This document shows, one piece after another, positions 18,622-28,124 of a stretch of DNA of 64,000 nucleotides. How positions within the stretch are numbered: the stretch's first letter is position 1; each line of letters opens with the position of its first letter. Source of the DNA: Bacillus sp. BGMRC 2118 (GTDB lineage: Bacteria > Bacillota > Bacilli > Bacillales > SA4); the NCBI GenBank assembly GCA_008364785.1, contig VTTJ01000001.1:1-64000 (forward strand), in the 5' to 3' direction. Below the pieces are notes generated by a model. It searched no databases and was not told the DNA's origin. It saw only the letters and a program-made list of their open reading frames with translations. Made by a program: the position numbers and the translations under genes.

Positions 18622-19419
18622 TTATATTTCAACAATTTCTCTATTTGAGAGCAAAGAACGAAACTGCTGCCAAATTATTTGAACCGAACGCTCATTTTGA
18701 ATTAATATCCCTGTTTCAATATTTCTCTCTAACCCATTTAAAGTAAAGTTTGCCGATGTCACAAGTAGTTGGTTTTGATCTACACAAATAAGCTTGGAGT
18801 GAAGGCTTGTAGTGGCTAAATTTCCATTGCCTTTCCAAAAATATAGATAGGGAAGACGTATATGTTTTGGCCATTTATTAAGAATTCTATCTTTATTAGT
18901 AGTATTCTTATGAAAAATAATAGTGATTCGACAACCACGGTTGCTGGCTTCAATTAATTTGTCCATTAAATGACTAACTTTCTGATTATCAAGTGAGAAT
19001 GTATAGCCAACAATTATTATCTCATTCTGTGCAGACTCAAACATCGTTTTTATGGTTTCATATGTTCTGTGTTTTATAGGACTCGATGAAAATGTAGGAC
19101 CCGTCCAAACAGGAGTAATTTTCGGTTCTTCTCTTTTTTTCTTTTGGTACGTGAAAGTTGCGATATCAATCAAAATTGCAAGTGTTTTTGGCGGAATATC
19201 AATTGACTTAGCTAAATTTAACAACTCACTCAAATAATAATGTAAAGTGTGTGATAAAGAGAGCTCACTTAGGATACTATGTACCTTGAGCTTATCTCCA
19301 GTTACATTACCTAGAACTTTGATAAATTTTTCAATAATCGTTGGGTCATTGTTAATTGATGCTTTAAGGAATATAAAAATACTCTCTTTTAGTTTATCCA
19401 TTTTCTTTGAAAAACTCAC
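18622..19419 (-). CDS. drmC: DISARM phospholipase D-like protein DrmC
   Basis: 265 aa, cytoplasmic, last gene of the minus-strand drmA-drmB-drmC operon. It carries one HKD motif: His207-Ser-Lys209...Asp214, then TSANFT (Ser222, Asn224), so the active site needs dimerisation, as usual for single-HKD nucleases. The N-terminal 100 residues are helical. In DISARM, DrmC is a PLD-superfamily protein of the core set and has been reported to be dispensable in some systems. It overlaps the end of drmB by 26 bp. The order, overlap and strand support the assignment more than the PLD motif alone would. Confidence 0.87.
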   Translation of the reverse strand: MSFSKKMDKLKESIFIFLKASINNDPTIIEKFIKVLGNVTGDKLKVHSILSELSLSHTLHYYLSELLNLAKSIDIPPKTLAILIDIATFTYQKKKREEPKITPVWTGPTFSSSPIKHRTYETIKTMFESAQNEIIIVGYTFSLDNQKVSHLMDKLIEASNRGCRITIIFHKNTTNKDRILNKWPKHIRLPYLYFWKGNGNLATTSLHSKLICVDQNQLLVTSANFTLNGLERNIETGILIQNERSVQIIWQQFRSLLSNREIVEI

Positions 19420-21205
19420 GATTAAGATTTGCGACGGTTGTTACAAGTGTTGACCTATCTAAATAGCGATTCGATTTTTCACAAGAAGTTTCCGGCATTA
19501 ACAAACAGCTATGGCATGCAGCACCATTTACATCTTGAAGGCTTTCAAATGAATGTTTTTCTGCACATAAAGGATCCCCTGAACAATACTTTGCTGCTGA
19601 TAAAGATCTAGCTAGAATTGATTCAAAGTTGTGAGTTTTACCTAATTCAACTAATCCACCTAAGCTTCCCTCAGAATCAACCGTTGCTGTATATATAAGT
19701 ATTCCCGCCATTTTCTTTTCTTCATTAGAATAAATTCTCTCCTTAAGTGCAGAAGAGGAATATCCTGAATGTAGACAAAGTTCTCTCATCAGCGAATGAG
19801 AGAAAGTATGAAGAAGAACATACCTTATACCAGGAAAAGGAGGAATAATTTCCTCTGGTACGTTTCTTTCTCTAAACTGATTCATGTGAGCATTCTCAAT
19901 CTCTTTACTTAAATTCTTATTATCTTCTTCCCATTTTTTTAGAGTATTTTCATTAATAGATATGAAAATTCCTTCTCCAAAACTTTCAACTCCTGGTAGC
20001 CAATCTAGCTTCTTATCAGATAATGGGGCTATTTTCAATTCTTGTTCTTCAACATCTGAATCTTGCTCTCCCGATAAACGCATCGTGGCATCGGGAACTG
20101 GTTGAATTCTGGTAAATCCTTTTAGAACCATTACTTCCTTTAACCTTTTAACCCGAATTAGTTTGGATAGAAAATTTGAATACTTTCCGGGTATCTGTTC
20201 AGGTTCTAATTCAAAGTCTTTAGCATCAATTGGGCTTTGACCTGTTTGTAATAATTCCCATTCGGGGTACAATAAGTCCTCATCAGTTGGTGAATTACTA
20301 ATTAACTTTTGGACAGTTGCCCATAGCTTTTGTGGGTCATAATGCTTTAAATTTTTATTATATTTAACAGCGATCTTGAATTCTTCAAAATCATTAATAA
20401 TCTCTTCATTATCAAAATCAATTTCTTTTGATACTAAATCTTCAAATGGATCTTCGGAAGTATAAGGAATAGAGATGGAACTTTCAATAATCGGAAAGTA
20501 GAGATTTGATGCACCACGAAGAAGGAGTTTTCTTTCCGCAGTACATTCCTCTTCATCTTTATTCTTGAGACCGAGCCAAGGTCTTCTACTTGTACACTTA
20601 GGAAGAATGTTCTTGTTAAATGCTTCACCAATAGACCTTTCTGTTGTACATGTTGTACATTTAACAATTAAATCTTTCAATGAACCACTTGATCCAGTGT
20701 CTTCTAAATATAAACGACATTTAGTTGGATCATATTTTTTATCTTTAGAATGAACGTAGAATCCCCAAGGGAAGTCATCGATATGTCCATTTTTACATGC
20801 AGTTAAGAAACGGACAGGATGAGTTTTTATCTTAGGACAAGGAGCTTTCCCTTCCTTATGGTGATTTTGACAGTATAAAATTCCATCTTCCTCAGTAAAA
20901 ACATTACCTCCTGAACCAATTCTTCTGCAATTTGGACAAACATGATATTCAGGAAAACGATAGGCAGGAATAGTACCAATACCCTTTGTATCGCTAGTAA
21001 TAGGTATGGAACGAATTTTATTTATTCTAAGTTTTCTCCGTAACCGTTCCTCATCAATCTCAGAAGAATACTTTAGAGTGGTAATTTCCTCCCATTTATT
21101 AATACCACCCATTATGACTGAAAAGTCAGGTAAATCTACTATAGAACCCGGACCAAAGGTAGTAATATATTGGCTTGGCCTAACTTGACCTATTTCATTC
21201 TTCAA
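19394..21205 (-). CDS. drmB: DISARM protein DrmB (DUF1998)
   Basis: 603 aa. A DUF1998 protein of the DISARM core. It opens with IGQVRPSQYITTFGPGSIVD, the usual DrmB start. A zinc-ribbon-like region follows (Cys90, Cys93, Cys112, Cys123). The C-terminal DUF1998 domain contains LLHTFSHSLMREL, then YTATVDSEGSLGGLVELG, and a Cys cluster (CSGDPLCAEKH...CHSCLLMPETSCE). DrmB binds DrmA to form the complex that recognises and blocks incoming DNA. Start ATG is 2 bp after the drmA stop. Confidence 0.92.
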   Translation of the reverse strand: MKNEIGQVRPSQYITTFGPGSIVDLPDFSVIMGGINKWEEITTLKYSSEIDEERLRRKLRINKIRSIPITSDTKGIGTIPAYRFPEYHVCPNCRRIGSGGNVFTEEDGILYCQNHHKEGKAPCPKIKTHPVRFLTACKNGHIDDFPWGFYVHSKDKKYDPTKCRLYLEDTGSSGSLKDLIVKCTTCTTERSIGEAFNKNILPKCTSRRPWLGLKNKDEEECTAERKLLLRGASNLYFPIIESSISIPYTSEDPFEDLVSKEIDFDNEEIINDFEEFKIAVKYNKNLKHYDPQKLWATVQKLISNSPTDEDLLYPEWELLQTGQSPIDAKDFELEPEQIPGKYSNFLSKLIRVKRLKEVMVLKGFTRIQPVPDATMRLSGEQDSDVEEQELKIAPLSDKKLDWLPGVESFGEGIFISINENTLKKWEEDNKNLSKEIENAHMNQFRERNVPEEIIPPFPGIRYVLLHTFSHSLMRELCLHSGYSSSALKERIYSNEEKKMAGILIYTATVDSEGSLGGLVELGKTHNFESILARSLSAAKYCSGDPLCAEKHSFESLQDVNGAACHSCLLMPETSCEKSNRYLDRSTLVTTVANLNREFFKENG

Positions 21206-21207
21206 TG

Positions 21208-24200
21208 TTAATCCCTCCTTAAATAAATTCCTGCTGTTGGTTCGACATCTCTCATAGAATTAGGAGTCTTAAAGGTTCCATTCTCCCTTGTACCAAGAGG
21301 GTATAAAAGATTGGTAATTTCTTTTTTCTTACTCTTACTATAGACTATCTGGCTAATCTCTATTGCTTCTTCCCATTGCTGAAATAGAGTTTTTAAGTGA
21401 TTTGAAATTTCTTCAGTTGGTGCTTTCATATCCTTGGCTCTTTTTAAAAGTGCTGTTTGAACTTCTTGACTAATCCTTATATTTTCAACTAATTTCTTTG
21501 GTGCATTTGATTGTGTCATTTCGGAATAACCAAGACGAGTCATTGAAACCAAAGCTCCAGCTAGACCTCTGTCTCTAGCTCGTGAGGCAAAGGGAGTTAC
21601 ACTTATAGGTTCTACATAACGATAGATTGCAGAATGGTAAGCATAAAATTCTTCATAATGAGAGATGTCCCTTGGACGGATCCAGTTATAAACAGTAATA
21701 ACTAGGCCTGGATATTCACGTCCAACTCTACTAGTAGATTGAATGTATTCTGCAGTTGTTTTAGGTTGTCCATTTACAACCATTAAGCCTAATCTGGAAA
21801 CATCGACACCAACTGAAATCATATTACTCGCGAGAAGTACATCTATTGGATTTGTTTTGTTTTCATTTTGACTGTAAAACGGTTGTTCCAACCTTTTAAG
21901 AATTTTAGGGATTTCAGAAGAATCAATTCTACTAGTTAGTTCCGGTACATCTCTCTCATATTCTCGTAATTTAAACTTATAAGTGGAGTTTTCGTCTTCT
22001 GTTAATTTTTCAAGTGTTTTCATCCTACTTGGCACGTCATCCTCAATCAATCGGACAGCTCCACCTAACTCGCGCAAGCTGTTAAAATATCCTACCAAAG
22101 TTTGATAAGGATCAATCGCTTTCTCCGAGTAGCTACCTTCCATTACATGAGTACTAGCTAATTGATTTGCGTAGACACGAAGTAGAGCTGTTTTCATGCT
22201 ACGTCCAGGAGGGAAGATGCCTACATATAATCTACCAGCGTGATCTTCTAAAGGTCTTTGTTTAGCAAAAAAAGAATCTTTGTATGAAAGACCTGGACTA
22301 GGGAAGATTTTTGCTTTTCTTGTAAATAATCCTTCTATCTGTTTATCGGCATTTCTAATAGTAGCAGTCGACGCTATAATTTTGGGTCCTTTATTTTCAC
22401 CGTCTATTTCAATTGAGCAGAGGTAATCAATGGCTGTTTCATAAAGTCCTACCATTGTACCTAATGGACCAGATATTAAATGCAGTTCGTCTTGTATAAT
22501 TAAGTCTGGTGGGAGAACTGTTCTTGTATCGGTAACTCTCGTTGAGTTAGCTTTTGTAACCTGAGAGATGAATTTTCTTTCATCCGCTGTATCTCCATTT
22601 GATACAAAACCCCATCCATTTATTTCACCCTTGACTTTACCAAATAAATTTTGGACTTCGGGTTTCCACGGCATTCTTGCAAATTTATCTACTGTACCAA
22701 TTAACATGTCCGGCAAAAGACGGTATATTTCCTCATCGGTAAAAAGTACAGGTAATCCTTCTTCTGATGATGAAGAATGGAAATGGCACTCTTTATTTGA
22801 ACAATGTACTATGATGCGTCTAGTGATATTCTTAGCTTTATATGTTTTTAAAAATATTTTAGGATTGTCTTCATCTAAAAGGGGAGCTCCACACCATGGG
22901 CAAGCAACAAGTTGTACTGGAGTACCTTTTGATAAGTCAACGTTTAAGGTTCTATTGTTGAGAATAGCAGATTTTATTTCAGTAATTGTTCTTTCTGCAT
23001 CATCATACTTATTAGGGACGCTTTTTTCACCTACCCATAATCCAATTCTAAAAGGACGAGTGCCTAATAAATTTGGAGCTTCCTTCCGTATTGTTTCACA
23101 AGCGCAAATTAGAGCTGCCGCTCTTTGGAATTGTTGAATAGTTAAGAGTCTTAAAGTGTATCTCATGATGACAGATACACCAGCATCATTTCGATAGCCT
23201 TCTATTTCTCTCATTCTCCTAAAACCTAGGGTAAAGGCTGCTAGTCCTAGATATGCTTCCGTTTTACCACCACCTGTTGGAAACCATAACAAATCTGCAA
23301 TCTGTCTATCATCAGAGTGTGGATTTACTAAACCTTCTAGGTTTTGAAGTATAAAGGCAATCTGGAAAGGTCTCCACTTTGCTTCGATTTCCTCTGGTTT
23401 CTTACCGATTCTAGGTGCAACAGATTGCTGTCTTTGTAGGGCCATTGCTCTATTAGCAAACCGAAATGCCTTTAAGTATGTTAGATTGTTTTTATCATTT
23501 AATAGGTTTATTCCATTTCTCATTCTTTTTAATGACAATTGACATTGGTTCATATGTTTTTCAGCAGTCTGTCGATGAGCTTCGTCTTCTATAGTTGGAA
23601 TTTCAGCAATCCTCAGGTTAATCCATTTATCGTATTCGTTACATAATGGGGTTAAAGCATCTTCCATTTCCTGACCTGTTTTCATTCCTGCAAGTTCAAT
23701 CATATCTAATGTACCACCACTTTCCCAATTTGGTGGGATCACCATAGGAATTTCATATGCAGGAATAATGTTTGTTTTTAGTGTTCCAGCTCTTTTAAAA
23801 TCTTCTGAAACGTTTTTCCACTCTACAGCAATACTGTGTCCCACAGCAAAAACCGATTCGTTTCTGTATAGTAATTCATTCGTTTGAGTGTCTTCATCCT
23901 TAAATATTTCTTCATTATTTGAGAATGCGTGCCTCACTACAAAAGGAAGACCATGTTTACCAGAAATTTGAATACTTGGTTGAAAGACACATTTATGATC
24001 AATTTTATGCTCATCTATATCTTGTGTATAACGATTTACCAAAAAGAGACTAACGGCATAGGCATCCTTGTAGGGTCTAGATAACCACTCAATTCTAATG
24101 TATTTATTATTAGTTAAAGATTGGCTATGTTTTTGTCCAGTTGCAATGGAAAAGTCAATCTCAAATGATGAGAGATTAAAGGATTCTCGTTCCCAATTGT

Positions 24201-24549
24201 CATTATCATCTAGTTCTTTATACATCCCACAGTCCACATCAATAGTGACTAATGGGTTATTTCTATCAATTAAAAATGATAGACCTATAGCTGATGGATT
24301 CATTGCTTTTGCTAATGGTGACAGTGACTCCATGTTTTCTAAATTCGTTTGTTTACCTTCTGACGTATTTGTTTCATTTTCTTCAGTTGTTAAAGACGAG
24401 TTAAGTGGCCAAAGAATACCACATAGATATTTGTGCAATGGTTTTACATTAATTTGTTCTCTGGAAGACTCTGGTCCAACCAAATCTGTTCGAAGCCGTT
24501 TGACTAGTTCGGATCGCACTTCAACATATTCTTTTTTGTCATGATTCAT
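21208..24549 (-). CDS. drmA: DISARM helicase DrmA
   Basis: 1113 aa, SF2-type helicase of the DISARM core. Motif I is LLWFPTGGGKTEAYLGLAAF (about 415-434), motif II the unusual QDELHLISGPLGT (about 684), motif III ASTATIRNAD, and the C-terminal RecA domain has ASNMISVGVDVSRLGL and QSTSRVGREYPGL. A CPWCGAPLL...CSNKEC zinc-binding insert lies between motifs I and II, as in family members. DrmA and DrmB together load on foreign DNA, with specificity for 5'-overhang or unmethylated substrates in the studied system. First gene of the minus-strand operon; a 144-bp divergent promoter region separates it from the UvrD-like helicase gene. Confidence 0.93.
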   Translation of the reverse strand: MNHDKKEYVEVRSELVKRLRTDLVGPESSREQINVKPLHKYLCGILWPLNSSLTTEENETNTSEGKQTNLENMESLSPLAKAMNPSAIGLSFLIDRNNPLVTIDVDCGMYKELDDNDNWERESFNLSSFEIDFSIATGQKHSQSLTNNKYIRIEWLSRPYKDAYAVSLFLVNRYTQDIDEHKIDHKCVFQPSIQISGKHGLPFVVRHAFSNNEEIFKDEDTQTNELLYRNESVFAVGHSIAVEWKNVSEDFKRAGTLKTNIIPAYEIPMVIPPNWESGGTLDMIELAGMKTGQEMEDALTPLCNEYDKWINLRIAEIPTIEDEAHRQTAEKHMNQCQLSLKRMRNGINLLNDKNNLTYLKAFRFANRAMALQRQQSVAPRIGKKPEEIEAKWRPFQIAFILQNLEGLVNPHSDDRQIADLLWFPTGGGKTEAYLGLAAFTLGFRRMREIEGYRNDAGVSVIMRYTLRLLTIQQFQRAAALICACETIRKEAPNLLGTRPFRIGLWVGEKSVPNKYDDAERTITEIKSAILNNRTLNVDLSKGTPVQLVACPWCGAPLLDEDNPKIFLKTYKAKNITRRIIVHCSNKECHFHSSSSEEGLPVLFTDEEIYRLLPDMLIGTVDKFARMPWKPEVQNLFGKVKGEINGWGFVSNGDTADERKFISQVTKANSTRVTDTRTVLPPDLIIQDELHLISGPLGTMVGLYETAIDYLCSIEIDGENKGPKIIASTATIRNADKQIEGLFTRKAKIFPSPGLSYKDSFFAKQRPLEDHAGRLYVGIFPPGRSMKTALLRVYANQLASTHVMEGSYSEKAIDPYQTLVGYFNSLRELGGAVRLIEDDVPSRMKTLEKLTEDENSTYKFKLREYERDVPELTSRIDSSEIPKILKRLEQPFYSQNENKTNPIDVLLASNMISVGVDVSRLGLMVVNGQPKTTAEYIQSTSRVGREYPGLVITVYNWIRPRDISHYEEFYAYHSAIYRYVEPISVTPFASRARDRGLAGALVSMTRLGYSEMTQSNAPKKLVENIRISQEVQTALLKRAKDMKAPTEEISNHLKTLFQQWEEAIEISQIVYSKSKKKEITNLLYPLGTRENGTFKTPNSMRDVEPTAGIYLRRD

Positions 24550-24693
24550 TTATAAACCTCCACGATAATTTAATTATCTTAACTATAATATCTTAATAAT
24601 ATTAAAACAGAAATAAATGGAGTGTTCCAGTAAGTTGGAATGGATGTTAAAATATAGATAATCATAGATATATAGGACTAGAGGGAGATCAAT

Positions 24694-26538
24694 ATGGAAA
24701 AAATCTTGAGTATTCTAAATCAAGAACAATATAATGCAGTTACTTCAAAGGCTAACTACTTACAAATAGCTGCTGGTCCTGGTACTGGTAAAACATCTAC
24801 TCTAGCAGCAAGAATTTTTTATAAACAATTAGAGGAAGATCTTCAGCAAAATGAGATGCTGGCCATATCCTTTTCCAAGTCAGCAAAATATCAACTTATT
24901 AAAAAAATGAATGAGTATACAAACATAATGGGGTATGGAAGTGTCATTGAAATTCTTACATTTCATAGTTTGGCACATAGAATAATAAGATATGGTATTT
25001 TTACTGGAGAATCTAAATATAGACAAGGGTTTAAAGTTATAGAGACGGAAGACTTTGTTCTTGTTAAAGAGGATATTATAAAAGGGCTGTGTGTAGAGTA
25101 TGCAGACCGCGACTTAATTCGTAAGGCTTTATCACAGACATTAAATCTACTTAGACAAGGAAGCCATTTGGAGAATGACTTTCTTACGCATTGGTCACAG
25201 ATTGAAGTCAATACCCTCTATAAGGTAAATATAGACGCTACCACAAGAATAAATGTTAGTGGAAAAGATATTATAGAGTTTTGGAAAAGAGTAGAAAGAT
25301 TGTCTCTTATAAGAAATGAAATTGACTACCAAGGGTTAATTTCAGAAGCTTTGAAACTCATAACGCTTAAAGAAAACACTTATAGGTTGGTAACGGAAGA
25401 TTTAAAGCATATATTTGTTGATGAATATCAAGATACCTCACTTTCACAAGAAAAACTGCTAGTCTCTCTTGCTGATTATTCTAGAGATATTACAGTGGTA
25501 GGGGACGAGAATCAGACAATTTATACTTTTAATGGTTCTAATGTTGAAAATATGAAACGCTATTTTGGAATATTTTCAAGACTAAATAACAAATTGACTG
25601 ATCGAGTAGAATTAACCCAAAATTATAGATCAACAAATAGAATCATTGAATTATCAAATCATTTTTTGAATAAAGAGTTAATCACTCAGCCTAGATATAA
25701 ATCTAATTCTGATGTTGAGGAATTTCCTATTATTATTAATACACAATCTTTAGAATTAGCATCTGCCTATATTGCTAAAGAAATACAAAGGCTTAATAAG
25801 TCTTACAATGTTTCGTTAAATGATATCTGTGTCTTATATCGAAAGAATACTGAGCATTCACCTCAATTAAACTCATTAAAGATAGAACTAGATTCATTAG
25901 GAATACCTTACAATGAAACAGCCACTTTAAAGGATGGCTTAGATATTAAAAAAGAAGTATTAGCTATATATGAAGAATACCCTGATTATAATCTTGACGA
26001 ATTGGTGCCTCTTTTAGAAGCAAAGGGCACTAATGATAGCATAGTGACCTATATCAAGGAGACAATGTCTTCAGGTGCATTATATACTGATGATTTAATT
26101 GATTTTATTGTAGAAATAGATGGGATTACTGAAGGTGAACAAGCAGAGAGTAAGGTTACATTAAGAACAGTACATTCAGCTAAGGGACAAGAATTTCCCA
26201 TTGTATTTATTATGTATATAGGTGATAAACAATTTCCACATGGAAGCAACCCAGATATTGCAGAAGAAAAGCGTCTCTTTTATGTTGGTATTACACGAGC
26301 AAAAGAGAGGTTATATATACTTGGAAAACATGGAGTTCGATTTGAAGACTTTTTAGGGAAATGTAAAACAGCCAATTCTAGTTATTTACACTATAACAGT
26401 AGAGTGGAAAATGAGAATATAGAAGGGTATGGTCTTAAAGAAAATGATAAAAAGATTATTAGAGAAACTACAAGAAAACAAGAACATGAATTTGAGCAAC
26501 ACAAAGCCAGAATCGCCAAATACATGGAAGAATGGTAA
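24694..26538 (+). CDS. UvrD/Rep-type SF1 helicase
   Basis: 614 aa, full SF1A helicase set: motif I AAGPGTGKT (26-34), motif II FVDEYQDTS (Asp243-Glu244), III VVGDENQTIYTFNG, IV QNYRSTNRI, V TVHSAKGQEFPIVFI and VI LFYVGITRAKERLY. No nuclease domain is fused. Its GGAGA site precedes ATG 24694. It is transcribed divergently from drmA and is followed by a second SF1 helicase overlapping by 110 bp and then a C5 methyltransferase. Position suggests these two helicases belong to this DISARM locus, replacing or supplementing drmE, which I do not see; this is inference. Confidence 0.82.
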   Translation: MEKILSILNQEQYNAVTSKANYLQIAAGPGTGKTSTLAARIFYKQLEEDLQQNEMLAISFSKSAKYQLIKKMNEYTNIMGYGSVIEILTFHSLAHRIIRYGIFTGESKYRQGFKVIETEDFVLVKEDIIKGLCVEYADRDLIRKALSQTLNLLRQGSHLENDFLTHWSQIEVNTLYKVNIDATTRINVSGKDIIEFWKRVERLSLIRNEIDYQGLISEALKLITLKENTYRLVTEDLKHIFVDEYQDTSLSQEKLLVSLADYSRDITVVGDENQTIYTFNGSNVENMKRYFGIFSRLNNKLTDRVELTQNYRSTNRIIELSNHFLNKELITQPRYKSNSDVEEFPIIINTQSLELASAYIAKEIQRLNKSYNVSLNDICVLYRKNTEHSPQLNSLKIELDSLGIPYNETATLKDGLDIKKEVLAIYEEYPDYNLDELVPLLEAKGTNDSIVTYIKETMSSGALYTDDLIDFIVEIDGITEGEQAESKVTLRTVHSAKGQEFPIVFIMYIGDKQFPHGSNPDIAEEKRLFYVGITRAKERLYILGKHGVRFEDFLGKCKTANSSYLHYNSRVENENIEGYGLKENDKKIIRETTRKQEHEFEQHKARIAKYMEEW

Positions 26539-28000
26539 GGATGAGTCTGAACTGGATAGTAATCAAGTGAGGCTAACAGATAAACAACAAAAATGTGTAA
26601 ACTTTAAACCTGAAGGTTCATTGTTGATAAGAGGAATTCCGGGAAGTGGTAAATCAACAATTATTTTAGCCAGAGCACAATATCTAATGGAGAACTTTCC
26701 GAGTGAATCAGTGCTAATATTAACTTATAATCGGACACTCTGTAATTATGTGAAACAATTGTCTTCTAAGATTGGTGAGACACCAGTCGATGCGCTAACT
26801 TTTCATTTTTGGGCACAATCCCTTATAAAAGAAACTGATTATCCACATACAAAACTGATTTTAGGAGACCAAAGATTACAAGCTGTACGATTTGCAAAAA
26901 ACATAATAAAAAAGAATAATCAAAGCGCTGAGTTCCCAAATATGATTGGGAATAACGAGCAAAGAGAATTAGAAAGTTTCTTAGCAGATGAAATCGAATG
27001 GATTAAAGGGAATAATATAAAGACTAAAGAAGAATATATGGAGACTCCCCGTGCTGGAAGAGGTAATAAAATTAGGGTAACAAAGAAACATCGTGAAACT
27101 ATTTATTCTGTCTTAGAAAAATATAATGAATTGCTACGAAGCCATTATAAATACCAAGGTGTAGATGGTGAAGATCTAGCAAATATTTTAATTGAAAAGA
27201 TGAATTTGATTCCAAAAAACAAAAGACCAGATCATATACTTGTCGATGAAGCACAAGATCTTCATACTGTTCAATTGAGGGCAATTAAAGAAAGTGCCAT
27301 GAAAAGTTTAACAATTGGTGCTGATAAAGGTCAACAGATATACAGAAGAACTTTTACTTGGAAACAGGCTGGAATTGATGTTGTAGGAAATCGAAGTAGA
27401 TTTTTAGATGAAACCTTTAGATCTACACGCCAAATAGTAAGGCTAGCGAACCAGTTTCAACAAAAAGACGAATTATTTACAACAGATGAAGAATACCTAA
27501 AAGCTGTAGAACCAAATATAGATGGGGCCGTTCCAAAAGTAAGGTTTTGTAATAGTAAATCGGAAGAGCAAAATGACATTTTAAGGCATGTGAAAAACGT
27601 TAGAAGCTCATTTAATGCAGATACAATAGGAATAATTGTAAGAACAAAGGACCAAATTGAAGAGTTAGACAGATTACTCTCTTCTGAAGGAATACCGTCT
27701 TTCAAGATAAGAGATGACGATGCAGATATTATTTCTCCTGGTGTAAAATTAATTACCTACCATTCTTCTAAAGGTCTTGAGTTTGATCATGTTATCGTTA
27801 CAGGTCTAAAAGAAGGAGAAATTCCTTATAAAAAATCAGACCCAGGTGAAGATGAATTAGAGTTCTTGTCAAGAGAAAGAAAGAAATTCTATGTTGCAAT
27901 GACCAGAGCAAAAAAAACACTTTACATTACTGCTAGAAAACCATTCTCTCAATTTGTACTTGAGTTAGACGAAGGCTTATACGAAGAAGATTCTGAATAG
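26429..28000 (+). CDS. second UvrD-type SF1 helicase
   Basis: 523 aa if started at ATG 26429, which lies 110 bp inside the preceding gene; ATG 26486 is an alternative 20 codons later, and neither has a strong ribosome binding site, so coupled translation is likely. Domains: a charged lead of about 45 residues, motif I RGIPGSGKSTI (about 69-79), motif II LVDEAQDLHTV, III GADKGQQIY, IV ETFRSTRQI, V TYHSSKGLEFDHVIV and VI FYVAMTRAKKTLY. It resembles DrmE-less helicase partners and AddA-like proteins without nuclease. A terminator follows at 28014, so the methyltransferase is a separate transcript. Confidence 0.8.
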   Translation: MVLKKMIKRLLEKLQENKNMNLSNTKPESPNTWKNGKDESELDSNQVRLTDKQQKCVNFKPEGSLLIRGIPGSGKSTIILARAQYLMENFPSESVLILTYNRTLCNYVKQLSSKIGETPVDALTFHFWAQSLIKETDYPHTKLILGDQRLQAVRFAKNIIKKNNQSAEFPNMIGNNEQRELESFLADEIEWIKGNNIKTKEEYMETPRAGRGNKIRVTKKHRETIYSVLEKYNELLRSHYKYQGVDGEDLANILIEKMNLIPKNKRPDHILVDEAQDLHTVQLRAIKESAMKSLTIGADKGQQIYRRTFTWKQAGIDVVGNRSRFLDETFRSTRQIVRLANQFQQKDELFTTDEEYLKAVEPNIDGAVPKVRFCNSKSEEQNDILRHVKNVRSSFNADTIGIIVRTKDQIEELDRLLSSEGIPSFKIRDDDADIISPGVKLITYHSSKGLEFDHVIVTGLKEGEIPYKKSDPGEDELEFLSRERKKFYVAMTRAKKTLYITARKPFSQFVLELDEGLYEEDSE

Positions 28001-28013
28001 ATAATTAGATGGG

Positions 28014-28042
28014 GCACTAGAAGTTCTAGTGCTTTTATTTTG
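28014..28042 (+). terminator. terminator after the helicase pair
   Basis: GCACTAGA (28014-28021) pairs with TCTAGTGC (28025-28032) around 3 nt, followed by TTTTATTTT. Confidence 0.75.
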
Positions 28043-28124
28043 TACTATAGTATTTTTATAAAGTCAAAATATTATCTTGTGTTATAATTTAATATACTAG
28101 TTTTTAAATAAAGGAAGAAATAAT

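Noticed and set aside
22568..23137. A 189-codon plus-strand frame opposite drmA
   Set aside because: It lies fully within drmA on the other strand, has no ribosome binding site, and drmA's motifs are intact across it.
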